Under the pieces are notes generated by a model. It saw only the letters and a list, made by a program, of their open reading frames with translations. It ran no database searches and was not told where the DNA came from. Both the position numbers and the translations under genes were made by a program. DNA of 64,000 nucleotides from Serratia sp. DD3 (lineage in GTDB: Bacteria; Pseudomonadota; Gammaproteobacteria; Enterobacterales; Enterobacteriaceae): assembly GCF_000496755.2 (NCBI RefSeq), contig NZ_AYKS02000084.1:1-64000 (forward strand). Direction: 5' to 3'. Shown here piece by piece: positions 31,295 through 40,663 of this stretch (the stretch's first letter is position 1; every line of letters starts with the position of its first letter).

Positions 31295-33577
31295 TTAGTG
31301 CATGGCACTTTCATCCGCTTTACGCTTCTGAGCACTAAGGAAGCCGTAAGTGAGCTTGTTATTCTCTTTATCCAGTTCGACTTTCACCGAACCACCATCA
31401 ACCAAGGAACCAAACAGCAATTCATTGGCCAACGGTTTCTTCAGGCTTTCCTGCATGACACGCGCCATTGGACGAGCCCCCATCGCACGATCATAGCCTT
31501 TCACTGACAGCCAGTCACGGGCTTCGGCACTCACTTCCAGCGATACCCCCTTGGCATCCAATTGCGCTTGTAGTTCGACGATAAACTTGTCGACCACCTG
31601 CTGGATCACCGCGGTAGACAAATGGTTGAACCAGATAATGTTATCCAGACGGTTACGGAATTCTGGCGTAAACACTTTCTTGATCTCTTCCATAGCATCA
31701 ATGCTGTTGTCCTGGGCGATCAAACCAATAGATTTACGTTCTGTTTCACGCACACCGGCGTTAGTGGTCATCACCAGAATAATATTACGGAAATCCGCTT
31801 TACGGCCATTGTTGTCAGTCAGCGTGCCGTTATCCATCACCTGCAATAGCAAGTTGAACACATCCGGGTGTGCTTTCTCGATTTCATCGAGTAACACCAC
31901 CGCATGGGGATGCTTGATCACCGCATCCGTCAACAACCCCCCTTGGTCGTAACCGACATAACCCGGAGGCGCACCGATCAAACGACTGACGGTATGACGT
32001 TCCATATATTCGGACATATCAAACCTCAGTAATTCAATATCCAGTGCCTTGGCCAGTTGTACCGTCACCTCAGTTTTCCCGACGCCGGTTGGCCCTGCGA
32101 AAAGGAAAGACCCAACGGGTTTATGATCCTGCCCCAAACCGGCACGACTCATTTTAATGGCTTCGCTCAGCGCTTCAATGGCAGGATCCTGGCCAAATAC
32201 CAACATTTTCAGGCGATCGCTCAAGTTTCTCAATACGTCTCGATCACTGGCTGAAACTGTTTTCTCTGGGATACGAGCAATGCGCGCAACCACAGACTCG
32301 ATATCTGACACATTAACGGTCTTCTTGCGTTTATTGGCCGGTAGTAAGCGGCTACGAGCCCCGGCTTCGTCAATCACGTCGATCGCTTTATCCGGCAGAT
32401 GACGATCATTGATATATTTCACTGACAGCTCAACCGCTGCGCGGACCGCTTTCGCCGTGTAACGCACATCATGGTGCGCTTCATATTTACTCTTCAGGCC
32501 ATTGATGATCTGAATTGTCTGTTCTGGCGTCGGCTCAGTAATATCTATTTTCTGGAAGCGACGCGCCAACGCGCGGTCTTTTTCGAAAATACTGCTGAAC
32601 TCCTGATAGGTGGTGGAGCCAATCACCCGGATCTTGCCACTGGAAAGTAATGGCTTAATCAGGTTGGCGGCATCCACCTGCCCGCCAGATGCCGCACCAG
32701 CACCGATGATGGTATGTATCTCATCAATAAACAGGATACTTTTTTTATCCTGTTCAAGCTGTTTCAGCAGCGCTTTGAAACGCTTTTCAAAGTCGCCACG
32801 GTATTTGGTACCCGCCAGTAGTGAACCGATATCTAACGAGTAAAGTGTGCATTCTGCCATCACCTCTGGCACATCGCCCTGAACAATCCGCCAGGCCAAC
32901 CCTTCGGCAATCGCGGTTTTGCCCACCCCCGACTCCCCCACCAAGAGTGGGTTGTTTTTACGGCGACGACACAGGACTTGAATCGTCCGCTCCAGCTCAC
33001 TGTCTCGGCCAATCAGTGGGTCGATGCCACCGACACGAGCCAGTTGATTCAGGTTAGTGGTGAAGTTTTCCATACGGTCTTCCCCCCCTGACTGATCTTC
33101 ATTACTGGCCGAATTCTCTTCATTCGGCGCCTGGTCGGGCTGATCTTTACGCATACCATGTGAAATGAAGTTCACCACATCCAAGCGGCTGACATCATGT
33201 TTACGCAACAGGTAAGCGGCCTGAGATTCCTGTTCGCTGAAAATAGCCACCAGGACATTAGCGCCAGTGACTTCACTACGGCCAGAAGATTGCACATGGA
33301 ATACCGCACGCTGCAATACGCGCTGGAAGCTGAGTGTTGGCTGTGTATCACGCTCCTCTTCGTTAGCAGGCAACGTTGGCGTGGTCTGTTCAATAAAGGC
33401 TTCCAGTTCCTGACGTAATGCCGCCAGATCCACCGTACAAGCCTCAAGGGCTTCTCGCGCGGCAGGGTTGCTGAGTAACGCCAGCAACAGGTGCTCCACG
33501 GTCATAAACTCATGTCTGTGCTCACGCGCTCTGGCGAAAGCCATGTTGAGACTGAGTTCCAGTTCTTGATTGAGCAT
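31295..33577 (-). CDS. clpA: ATP-dependent Clp protease ATP-binding subunit ClpA
   Basis: Hsp100 unfoldase that feeds substrates to ClpP. 760 aa from the ATG at 33577 ([29 protein letters not shown]). The open frame extends 16 codons upstream into the clpS-clpA gap but without family support. The N-domain (1-140) binds ClpS. AAA1 has Walker [12 protein letters not shown]2 has GPTGVGKTE and the ClpP-docking loop IGL ([10 protein letters not shown]). The C-terminus is degradation-prone, as in relatives. Downstream of clpS. Confidence 0.98.
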   Translation of the reverse strand: MLNQELELSLNMAFARAREHRHEFMTVEHLLLALLSNPAAREALEACTVDLAALRQELEAFIEQTTPTLPANEEERDTQPTLSFQRVLQRAVFHVQSSGRSEVTGANVLVAIFSEQESQAAYLLRKHDVSRLDVVNFISHGMRKDQPDQAPNEENSASNEDQSGGEDRMENFTTNLNQLARVGGIDPLIGRDSELERTIQVLCRRRKNNPLLVGESGVGKTAIAEGLAWRIVQGDVPEVMAECTLYSLDIGSLLAGTKYRGDFEKRFKALLKQLEQDKKSILFIDEIHTIIGAGAASGGQVDAANLIKPLLSSGKIRVIGSTTYQEFSSIFEKDRALARRFQKIDITEPTPEQTIQIINGLKSKYEAHHDVRYTAKAVRAAVELSVKYINDRHLPDKAIDVIDEAGARSRLLPANKRKKTVNVSDIESVVARIARIPEKTVSASDRDVLRNLSDRLKMLVFGQDPAIEALSEAIKMSRAGLGQDHKPVGSFLFAGPTGVGKTEVTVQLAKALDIELLRFDMSEYMERHTVSRLIGAPPGYVGYDQGGLLTDAVIKHPHAVVLLDEIEKAHPDVFNLLLQVMDNGTLTDNNGRKADFRNIILVMTTNAGVRETERKSIGLIAQDNSIDAMEEIKKVFTPEFRNRLDNIIWFNHLSTAVIQQVVDKFIVELQAQLDAKGVSLEVSAEARDWLSVKGYDRAMGARPMARVMQESLKKPLANELLFGSLVDGGSVKVELDKENNKLTYGFLSAQKRKADESAMH

Positions 33578-33603
33578 AAGCACCTCCCCAATAGATCGCC
33601 TGT

Positions 33604-33924
33604 TCAGGCTTTTTCTTTCGTACAAAGCAACGGAAACTCATTCTCCCTTGCATAACGGTTCACCTGAGCCACTTTGGTCTCCGCCACTTCAGCGGTAAAA
33701 ACACCACAGATAGCTTTGCCATGATAGTGAACCGTGAGCATCAATTGTGTTGCACGTTCAGTATCATAAGAAAAGAACTTTCGCAGAACGTCAATCACAA
33801 ATTCCATCGGCGTGTAATCGTCGTTGTTAAGTATCACTTTATACATTGATGGCGGCTTTACCGCATCAATCTGTTTTTGTTCGGCTAAATGTTCAAGATC
33901 TAGCCCACCATGACTATTGCCCAT
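33604..33924 (-). CDS. clpS: ATP-dependent Clp protease adaptor ClpS
   Basis: Adaptor that binds N-end-rule substrates and delivers them to ClpA. 106 aa. The substrate pocket and ClpA-binding core are conserved: [31 protein letters not shown], then [25 protein letters not shown]. The first 25 or so residues ([20 protein letters not shown]) are the flexible variable arm. Located 26 bases upstream of clpA, same strand, likely one operon. Confidence 0.98.
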   Translation of the reverse strand: MGNSHGGLDLEHLAEQKQIDAVKPPSMYKVILNNDDYTPMEFVIDVLRKFFSYDTERATQLMLTVHYHGKAICGVFTAEVAETKVAQVNRYARENEFPLLCTKEKA

Positions 33925-34208
33925 TGCTGATCATCTTCTCTGGTGCTCCATCGTTCCTCCTCGTTTGGCTGCCTGAGGCTTCGCGCCATGGCCTGGTGAC
34001 AGCAATTGACACGAACTTGAGTCTATATGGAGACATCTTAAGGTTGTTCAAAGTAGTATCCCTTGATACTTCTATTTTATCATCATCATACTGAAGCTGC
34101 TGCATCACCTACCGAATTATTTCGCAACTTATTTGTTACTAAATGATGTCGGCAATGTTAACCAGATCAAATTTTAGTAAACCACTGCCTGCTGTCAAAG
34201 CCGATATC

Positions 34209-34236
34209 TTGACGTGACGACCATTTGCTCTAGAGT
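34209..34236 (+). promoter_or_regulatory. Candidate cspD promoter
   Basis: TTGACG at 34209-34214 and TAGAGT at 34231-34236 are separated by 16 bases, an acceptable sigma-70 arrangement, 100 bases before the cspD ATG. The rest of 33925-34336 is the clpS-cspD divergent region and has no gene. Confidence 0.35.
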
Positions 34237-34336
34237 GTAAATTCGTGAGTTGCTGCTCTTTTGACCAAATAACACTCACCTGAATCAGTTATTCATCTCA
34301 TCTGAAAAATAATTATGTTGCGAGGGATGTAAAAGC

Positions 34337-34558
34337 ATGGAAACCGGTACGGTTAAATGGTTCAACAACACCAAAGGGTTCGGTTTCATCTGCCCTGAAA
34401 GCGGTGGTGAAGATATTTTTGCTCATTATTCAACGATCAAAATGGATGGTTATCGAACGTTGAAAGCAGGTCAACAAGTCAGATTCGATGTGCATCAAGG
34501 GCCGAAAGGGAATCATGCCAGCGTTATTATGCCTGTGGAAAACGAGGCATTGGCCTGA
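34337..34558 (+). CDS. cspD: Cold-shock-like protein CspD
   Basis: 73-aa single-stranded nucleic-acid-binding protein of the cold-shock-domain family. In E. coli it is induced in stationary phase and inhibits replication rather than acting in cold shock. RNP1 is KGFGFICP and RNP2 is DIFAHYS; the FDVHQGPKGNHASVI tail fits CspD. Divergent from clpS, its conserved neighbour. Ribosome site AGGGATG is about ten bases before the start. Confidence 0.96.
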   Translation: METGTVKWFNNTKGFGFICPESGGEDIFAHYSTIKMDGYRTLKAGQQVRFDVHQGPKGNHASVIMPVENEALA

Positions 34559-34610
34559 TTGCGCCACCAGCCCCACCCTGCACTGTCAAACTAAACTGTC
34601 AAACTAAATG

Positions 34611-34641
34611 CAAATGCCAGCGGTCATTCGGCTGGCATTTT
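34611..34641. terminator. Terminator between cspD and macB
   Basis: AAATGCCAGC (34612-34621) pairs with GCTGGCATTT (34631-34640) around a 9-base loop, followed by TTA on the plus strand. Convergent genes on both sides. A direct repeat of ACTGTCAAACTAA lies just upstream. Confidence 0.7.
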
Positions 34642-34663
34642 ACTTAATGAACCTAGGTCTCGT

Positions 34664-36610
34664 TTACTCACGCGCCAGCGCATCAATCGGGTTCAGTTTG
34701 GCTGCTCGCTGTGCAGGTAAATAACCGAATATCACGCCAATCGCTGTAGAGCAGAAAAAAGCGCTCAGCAGAGCCGCCATTGAAAAGCTGAACTGCCAGC
34801 CGGGTAGCAACCCTTGTGCCAGCAAGCAGATAGAGAACGACAACAACATCCCCACTCCACCCCCTATCAGGCACACCAATACCGCTTCGATTAAAAACTG
34901 CTGCATGATGTCACCAGAACGCGCCCCTACCGCCATACGGATGCCAATTTCACGGGTGCGTTCTGTTACCGAAACCAACATGATATTCATCACACCAATC
35001 CCACCAACCACCAGCGAGATCACCGCCACCAGGGTAAGGAATAATTGCATCGTATAGGTGGTTTTCTCCACCGCTTGTACCAGGCTGTCCATGTTATCAG
35101 TAAAGAAATCTTTCTTGCCATGGCGCAATGTCAGCAGTCGCGTAAGCTGCTGCTCCGCCTCTTGGCTATTATAGCCATCGCGGATACGCACCGTAATCGA
35201 ATCAAAATAGTTGTTGCCCATGATCCGATTGCTCATGGTGGTATAGGGAAGCCACACTCTCAGCGAACTGCTACCACCAAACATTGACTGCTTTTCCTGC
35301 GCGACACCAATCACCGTCGCAGGCATATTACCCACCAAAATCACCTCACCCACCACATTCTCTTGATAGGGAAACAAGCGGCGTTGCGTATTGGCGTCGA
35401 TCACCACCACCTGCGCTTGCGATTGCACTTGTACGGCATCTATACCTGAGCCTTGAGAAAAAGCCATCCCGTAAACCCGGAAATACTGCTCACTGACGCC
35501 AGCAACATTGGCTGCCACGTCTGTCTTGCCAAAACGCACGCGCATGCTACTGCTAATATTGGGTGAAAGTGCACGGACGTAAGGCTGTTCACGCAGTGCC
35601 TCAAGGTCGTCATATTTCAATGCTTGCCGATAGATAGGGTCATCATCACCAAAATCCTTGCCGGGATAAAGCTCCACCGTATTAGTACCAATAGATTTGA
35701 TATCTGCCAGCACCTGCTGTTGAGCCGCATCACCAATCACCTTGATTGAGGCTACCGATGCAATACCGATGATGATCCCTAACATGGTCAATGCGCTACG
35801 CATCTTGTTAGTCGCCATAGAGCGCCACGCCATCACCAGCGCCTCACGCCAACGCCCGGCCATCTGCCGCCAAGAAGCAACGGAGGTGGTCAACTCAAGC
35901 GTTTTAACTGGCCGCTTGCCTTGAAGCCGCGAACCAGAATCAGCAATGATTTCTCCATCACGGAGCTCAATAATTCTTTCAGCTTGTTGGGCGACAGCCA
36001 AATCATGCGTAACAATAATCACCGTGTACCCCTGCTCGCGCAGTTGCTTGAGCACCAGCATCACCTCTTCCCCGGATTGGCTGTCCAGTGCCCCGGTAGG
36101 TTCATCAGCCAGGATCACCTGACCGCCATTCATCAGTGCCCGGGCGATACTGACACGCTGCTGCTGCCCACCGGAAAGTTGGTTAGGCCGATAAGTAACG
36201 CGCTCCGCCAAACCTAGGCGCGTTAACAAAGCGATGGATCTGGCACTGCGCGCCGCCTTACCCAACCCAGCGTACACTGCGGGTACTTCAACGTTCTGTG
36301 CCGCACTCAGATAGGGCAGTAAATGATAACGCTGAAAAATAAAACCGAAATGCTCACGCCGCAATTCCGCGAGTGCATTACTATCCAGTGTTGCCACATC
36401 CTTCCCGGCAATACGGTAAGTGCCACCAGAAGGTTTATCCAGGCAACCGAGAATGTTCATCAGGGTTGATTTGCCTGAACCAGAAGCCCCCATAATGGCC
36501 ACCATCTCCCCCGCGTCGATGCGTAAACTGATGCCTTTCAGCACATCTACCGATTGCCCCGCAGAAAGATAGCTACGCCGAATATCACTCAGCTCTAGCA
36601 ATACCGCCAT
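34664..36610 (-). CDS. macB: Macrolide-type tripartite efflux ABC transporter MacB
   Basis: Inner-membrane ATPase/permease that works with MacA and TolC to expel macrolides, enterotoxin or other periplasmic cargo. 648 aa. The N-terminal ATPase has Walker A GASGSGKSTLMN, signature [15 protein letters not shown] and Walker B VILADEPTGALDSQ. One membrane helix (about 275-295) leads to a large periplasmic domain, and three C-terminal helices end at LPAQRAAKLNPIDALARE. The start overlaps the macA stop by one base. Confidence 0.95.
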   Translation of the reverse strand: MAVLLELSDIRRSYLSAGQSVDVLKGISLRIDAGEMVAIMGASGSGKSTLMNILGCLDKPSGGTYRIAGKDVATLDSNALAELRREHFGFIFQRYHLLPYLSAAQNVEVPAVYAGLGKAARSARSIALLTRLGLAERVTYRPNQLSGGQQQRVSIARALMNGGQVILADEPTGALDSQSGEEVMLVLKQLREQGYTVIIVTHDLAVAQQAERIIELRDGEIIADSGSRLQGKRPVKTLELTTSVASWRQMAGRWREALVMAWRSMATNKMRSALTMLGIIIGIASVASIKVIGDAAQQQVLADIKSIGTNTVELYPGKDFGDDDPIYRQALKYDDLEALREQPYVRALSPNISSSMRVRFGKTDVAANVAGVSEQYFRVYGMAFSQGSGIDAVQVQSQAQVVVIDANTQRRLFPYQENVVGEVILVGNMPATVIGVAQEKQSMFGGSSSLRVWLPYTTMSNRIMGNNYFDSITVRIRDGYNSQEAEQQLTRLLTLRHGKKDFFTDNMDSLVQAVEKTTYTMQLFLTLVAVISLVVGGIGVMNIMLVSVTERTREIGIRMAVGARSGDIMQQFLIEAVLVCLIGGGVGMLLSFSICLLAQGLLPGWQFSFSMAALLSAFFCSTAIGVIFGYLPAQRAAKLNPIDALARE

Positions 36611-37728
36611 CAGTTATTGCCCTCCGCAGCGCCACGGCTGACAATCACCTCCTCGCCTGCTTGCAATCCGCTGAGAATCTGCACCTCCAGATTATTACGT
36701 ATGCCGATCGTCACTTCCCGTTTCACTTCTTGGTTATGCTGCAATATCGAAACGTAATAGCGGTTTTCGTCAATTTGCTCCCCCAACGCAGCGAGGGGTA
36801 TCACCAAGGCATCGCTGACTTCATCAAGTAATATATGAACCAGTGCGGTCATTTGCAGACGAAGTAAGCCTTGTGGGTTAGGCACTGCAAAACGCGCATA
36901 GTAGAAAATGGCATTATTGATTTTCTCGGGTGTGGGTTGAATATCTTTCAACACACCTTCAAAGCGTTTGCCGGGGTCGCCTAATATGGTAAACCAAGCT
37001 TTCAGACCGGGTTTCAGGTGAATCACATCCGCTTCTGAAACCTGCGCTTTCACCAACATGGTGCTCATATCTGCCAGCGTCAGGATATTGGGTGCCTGTT
37101 GTGCGGCAATCACCGTTTGCCCCTGCAAGGTGGTGATCTGTACCACATCGCCGTCCATCGGCGCCTCAATGCGCGTATAGGCTAACTTAATTCTGGCAGT
37201 GTCCAGACTGGCTTGATTTTTAGCTATTTGGGCCTGGGTGGTTGCAACTTGCGCCTTTTTCACTGCCAGTTCAGTGGTGAGCTTATCCAGATCCTGGCGT
37301 GACACCGACTGGGATTTGACCAACTGCTGGTTACGTTGCAGGGTCAGTGTCGCCAATTGCAGTTCTGCGTGCATTTGCTGCAACTGAGCGTGCAACTGCT
37401 GCAACGTTGCTTCACCTTCACGAATGCTGTTTTGCTCTTGCTGTGGATCAATGGTGGCCAGCAGTTGGCCCTTTTTCACTTTATCGCCAATTTCAACCTT
37501 TAGGCTCTGCAACTGTCCACTGACCTGTGCCCCGACATCCACCTTGCGCATCGCATCCAACTGACCTGTCGCCAAGACGCTTTGTTGCAAATCGCGCTTC
37601 GTCACCTTCACGGTTTTAAAATCCACTGGCGCAGGCTGTGAAAAACGCCAATAGCCAAAAATGGCCAACACCAGCAGAATGGCCCCTACTCCCCACCAAT
37701 ACTTGTTACGCCCAATTAACTGTATCAA
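36610..37728 (-). CDS. macA: Periplasmic adaptor MacA
   Basis: Membrane-fusion protein linking MacB to TolC and stimulating its ATPase. 372 aa. One N-terminal membrane anchor ([20 protein letters not shown]), then a lipoyl/barrel-sandwich half ([33 protein letters not shown]), a long alpha-helical hairpin rich in Q and L (about 100-180), the second lipoyl half ([21 protein letters not shown]) and a beta-barrel. Upstream partner of macB in one operon. Confidence 0.95.
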   Translation of the reverse strand: MIQLIGRNKYWWGVGAILLVLAIFGYWRFSQPAPVDFKTVKVTKRDLQQSVLATGQLDAMRKVDVGAQVSGQLQSLKVEIGDKVKKGQLLATIDPQQEQNSIREGEATLQQLHAQLQQMHAELQLATLTLQRNQQLVKSQSVSRQDLDKLTTELAVKKAQVATTQAQIAKNQASLDTARIKLAYTRIEAPMDGDVVQITTLQGQTVIAAQQAPNILTLADMSTMLVKAQVSEADVIHLKPGLKAWFTILGDPGKRFEGVLKDIQPTPEKINNAIFYYARFAVPNPQGLLRLQMTALVHILLDEVSDALVIPLAALGEQIDENRYYVSILQHNQEVKREVTIGIRNNLEVQILSGLQAGEEVIVSRGAAEGNN

Positions 37729-38376
37729 TACTCATTCCTATCCCGGTGACCTGCAATGACTGAATGCACCATATAGTAACGCGATGAAATTACCACTGTT
37801 GATTTTTAATTGCCTAATCCATGCTTATCAGGCCGCCAATGTGTAAAGTTTAAAACAGAACATTAACTTACTCTTAAAAGGGATGTTACTTCTCTTTAAG
37901 GTTATTAAAACAGCAAACAAGCATATATTGGGCAAACAGAGATTTGTTGGGAACAAAACGGAAAAAACATAATTTTTGACTTTTTTGCCGCTCTCCTTAT
38001 CCCCTATACTACATTTTGCTACTGCAACTTGACGCTGTAGTGGCAAAGCATACCTCGGTCCATCCTGTCTGCAGTCAGAAGGCCAGTGAGCAAAGTCCAT
38101 GCATAGGCCTGCTCATCACGCCAAGTTCTCTGCAACCTGGCAGGCCGTGAGTATGCTCGACAATTTTGTTCATCTGGGATTGGTTAGCCTTACGCTGCTA
38201 ACGCTTCTGGACCGTCGAAACGTAATGAAAATGCTTTTGATCTACTCATTTTTAGGGCGTTTTTTAACTTACCGTGCTTTTGTGCCGCTATACCCAAGTT
38301 AAATCAAGTTACCATCAGGGGGTAACGGGTATGGAGAGCTACACATGGTACATAAAAATAATAGATAGGTTATTGA
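37729..38376. other. Intergenic region between macA and the permease gene
   Basis: About 650 bases with no supportable gene. In E. coli ybjX occupies this position; I could not recognise a ybjX remnant. The region must hold divergent promoters for macAB and the permease operon. I looked for a purine, guanidine or TPP riboswitch upstream of the permease and saw none. Confidence 0.45.
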
Positions 38377-39768
38377 ATGAGCAAACACACACCAAGCACC
38401 ACTCCGCCGACAGATGCGGATTTTATGTTTTCCCCCATTCCACTCTCTGCCCGCCGCCCCACCTGGAAACAGGTGCTGGTCTGGGTTGGCTTTGGTTATG
38501 TTGCCACCGGGTTATTTATTGGTGGTGCATTAGCCGGTGTCGGCGGTAAACCCGGCTTACCCTTTCCCCAAGCGTTAATGGCCATTGCCATTGGGATGAG
38601 TATTTTATTCGTCCTAACCTCGCTGCTGGGCATTATGGCGCAAAAAACCGGGTTAAGCCTGGCGTTGATCAGCCGTTACTCTTACGGTCGGTTAGGGGCT
38701 AATTTACCGATGATTGCCATGGGTTTATTAACCTTGGGATGGTTTGCCGCCATTACCGGTATGGTTGGTGATATCTGGGGCTCTTTCCTCGGTAACCCTT
38801 CCGGGATCACTGTGTTTGATCCCGCACTTCATGGTTTTCAAGGCAGTGTCATTACATTAGAAGTCTTTTTAGCCTGTCTTATTTCCGGCCTGCTGTTTAC
38901 CCTCACGTCACTCTATGGCATGAAAGGGTTGGAGATCATTGCCATACCGGTTTCACCGATCATCATGTTGATTGCGGTGACCACCGGTATCGCCATGCTG
39001 AATGAAGGGGGAGGATTAGCTGAGTTTATTACCCGTTCAGATCAAAATAGCGGATTACCCCTCTCCACCGCGATTACCATGGTTATTGGTAGCTGGATTG
39101 CTGGCGCCGTGATGGGCGTGGATCTGTTTCGTTTCAATAAATCAGTCGGAGCCGTGTTATGGGGAGCCGCCGCCTGCTTTATCTTCACCAATCCGTTATT
39201 GAACATTGTGGGTTATATCGGCACGGTCACCGTGGGTATGCCTAACTATGTCACCTGGATGCTGGGTAAAAGTGTGATATTAGCCAGTATCGGGGTACTC
39301 ACCTGGACCTTGTCCCTGTGGACGACCAACGATGCCGAACTCTACTGCAATTCACTTTATACTGGCCCGGTGCTGGATTCTTGCGGGATTAAAGTGAATA
39401 AGAAAACACTGATATTGATCGCCGGGATCCTGGGTACGCTGCTGGGTTCTCTGGGCTTTTATCAAATCCTGTTCTCCCAGTTTATCAACTATCTGGGCGT
39501 TATGGCGCCACCACTGGCTGGTCCATTATTGGCGGATTACTATCTGCATCGTCGCGGTAACTACGCCCTTGATCAGTTGCACCAGCAGCCTCGCTTTAAC
39601 TGGGCTGGGGTGATCAGTGCGGTTTTAGGTATGGGCATCGGGTTAGCCTTTTCACTGCTTAATATCTTGGCAAACTGGCCTACCGGATTATTGGCGCTAC
39701 TGATCACTATCGTCACCTATACACTACTCCAGGCAGTATTGGTCAAAAAACAGTGCGCCACCAATTGA
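38377..39768 (+). CDS. NCS1-family nucleobase/cation symporter (cytosine-permease-like)
   Basis: Inner-membrane transporter with about 12 membrane segments; 463 aa. The NCS1 family imports cytosine, hydantoins, allantoin, thiamine or related compounds with a proton or sodium. Family cues are the N-terminal PLSARRPTWKQVLVWVGFGYVATGLFIGGALAG, SLALISRYSYGRLGANLP, and WIAGAVMGVDLFRFNKSVGAVLWGA. It resembles CodB-type members more than hydantoin permeases, but CodB's partner CodA is not here. Sixteen bases separate it from a creatininase-family gene, implying one operon whose substrate may be a cyclic amide. Substrate not determinable from sequence. Confidence 0.88.
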   Translation: MSKHTPSTTPPTDADFMFSPIPLSARRPTWKQVLVWVGFGYVATGLFIGGALAGVGGKPGLPFPQALMAIAIGMSILFVLTSLLGIMAQKTGLSLALISRYSYGRLGANLPMIAMGLLTLGWFAAITGMVGDIWGSFLGNPSGITVFDPALHGFQGSVITLEVFLACLISGLLFTLTSLYGMKGLEIIAIPVSPIIMLIAVTTGIAMLNEGGGLAEFITRSDQNSGLPLSTAITMVIGSWIAGAVMGVDLFRFNKSVGAVLWGAAACFIFTNPLLNIVGYIGTVTVGMPNYVTWMLGKSVILASIGVLTWTLSLWTTNDAELYCNSLYTGPVLDSCGIKVNKKTLILIAGILGTLLGSLGFYQILFSQFINYLGVMAPPLAGPLLADYYLHRRGNYALDQLHQQPRFNWAGVISAVLGMGIGLAFSLLNILANWPTGLLALLITIVTYTLLQAVLVKKQCATN

Positions 39769-39784
39769 ACAGAAGGGAAAAAAG

Positions 39785-40564
39785 ATGAAAAAAGTCATGC
39801 TCAATGAGTTCAGCACCGCGGAGTTGGAAACATTATTTCAGCAAAAGCAAATTGACAGTGTAATTGCTATTTTCGGTAGTTGTGAAAGCCATGGTGGGCA
39901 TCTGCCCCTCGGCCCCGATCTGTTTGTGCCAACCGAAGTGGCCAAGCAAGCGGCACAACGCCTGGATCGCACTCTGGTGTTGCCAGGCGTTCCCTATGGA
40001 ACCTCCATGCACTATAACGCCAACCCGATGGCCATCACGCTCCGTTTTGAAACGGTTATCGCCCTGGCGGAAGATATGTTTGAAAGCCTGATTCAATATG
40101 GCATCAAGCATATCTTTGTCCTCAATGGTCATGATGGCAATATTGCCGCCCTTGAAATTGCCCAGCGTAAAGTCAAGGCGCGCCATAAAGAGGTGGTATT
40201 TGCCTTTTTACCGGCTTGGTGGTCTATCCTTGGTGATCGTCTGGGGCCAGACTTTTTCGCCAGTTGGGATGGCTTGGGCCATGGTGGTGAAGGGGAATCA
40301 TCAATTACCGCTGCCGTTTGCCCTGAGTTATGCGACCTGTCTAAAGCAGTGCGCCAAATGCCTGAAGATGCGCTGCGCTACAGTAAGCATATCCAGCTAA
40401 TCTGGGATATCGCTGAAGTTTCAGCTACCGGTGCGACAGGCGACCCAACATTTGCCAGTATCGAAAAAGGCCAGAAAATGCTGGCGGCACTGGTGGATAT
40501 CGTCGTAGAGAACATCCAGGAACTGGAGAAAACTGACTGGAATTATGACCGCCGCTGTGACTAA
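39785..40564 (+). CDS. Creatininase-family metal-dependent amidohydrolase
   Basis: 259 aa. Creatininase-type enzymes use a binuclear metal centre to open cyclic amides (creatinine to creatine) or cleave formamides. The metal ligands appear conserved: E34, H36 and D45 in CESHGGHLPLGPD have the same numbering as Pseudomonas creatininase, H115 lies in NGHDGN, and the acidic pair E168/E170 lies in HGGEGESS. NGHDGN differs slightly from the more common NGHGGN. Ribosome site GAAGGGAAAAAAG precedes the ATG. Co-transcribed with the NCS1 permease, it probably acts on the imported compound, but creatinine itself is only one possibility. Confidence 0.85.
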   Translation: MKKVMLNEFSTAELETLFQQKQIDSVIAIFGSCESHGGHLPLGPDLFVPTEVAKQAAQRLDRTLVLPGVPYGTSMHYNANPMAITLRFETVIALAEDMFESLIQYGIKHIFVLNGHDGNIAALEIAQRKVKARHKEVVFAFLPAWWSILGDRLGPDFFASWDGLGHGGEGESSITAAVCPELCDLSKAVRQMPEDALRYSKHIQLIWDIAEVSATGATGDPTFASIEKGQKMLAALVDIVVENIQELEKTDWNYDRRCD

Positions 40565-40588
40565 ACAAGTGTAGGTTTATCAGTTATG

Positions 40589-40620
40589 CAAACGGCAAGG
40601 TGCTAGCACCTTGCCGTTTG
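40589..40620. terminator. Perfect 32-bp palindrome (bidirectional terminator)
   Basis: CAAACGGCAAGGTGCT (40589-40604) is followed immediately by its exact reverse complement (40605-40620). It lies between convergent genes, 25 bases after the amidohydrolase stop. It would form a very stable hairpin in either transcript. Confidence 0.75.
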
Positions 40621-40663
40621 ATTAGCAGCTTGCTGAAGGCAGCATCGTGCCCCCAACTAAAAC

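Noticed and set aside
37828..38300. Possible ybjX remnant or riboswitch between macA and the permease
   Set aside because: No frame gave recognisable YbjX sequence, and no purine, guanidine or TPP riboswitch core could be found.
38274..38549. Possible leader peptide or overlapping small gene before the NCS1 permease
   Set aside because: Overlaps the permease in another frame, shows no motif, and the coding signal belongs to the permease.
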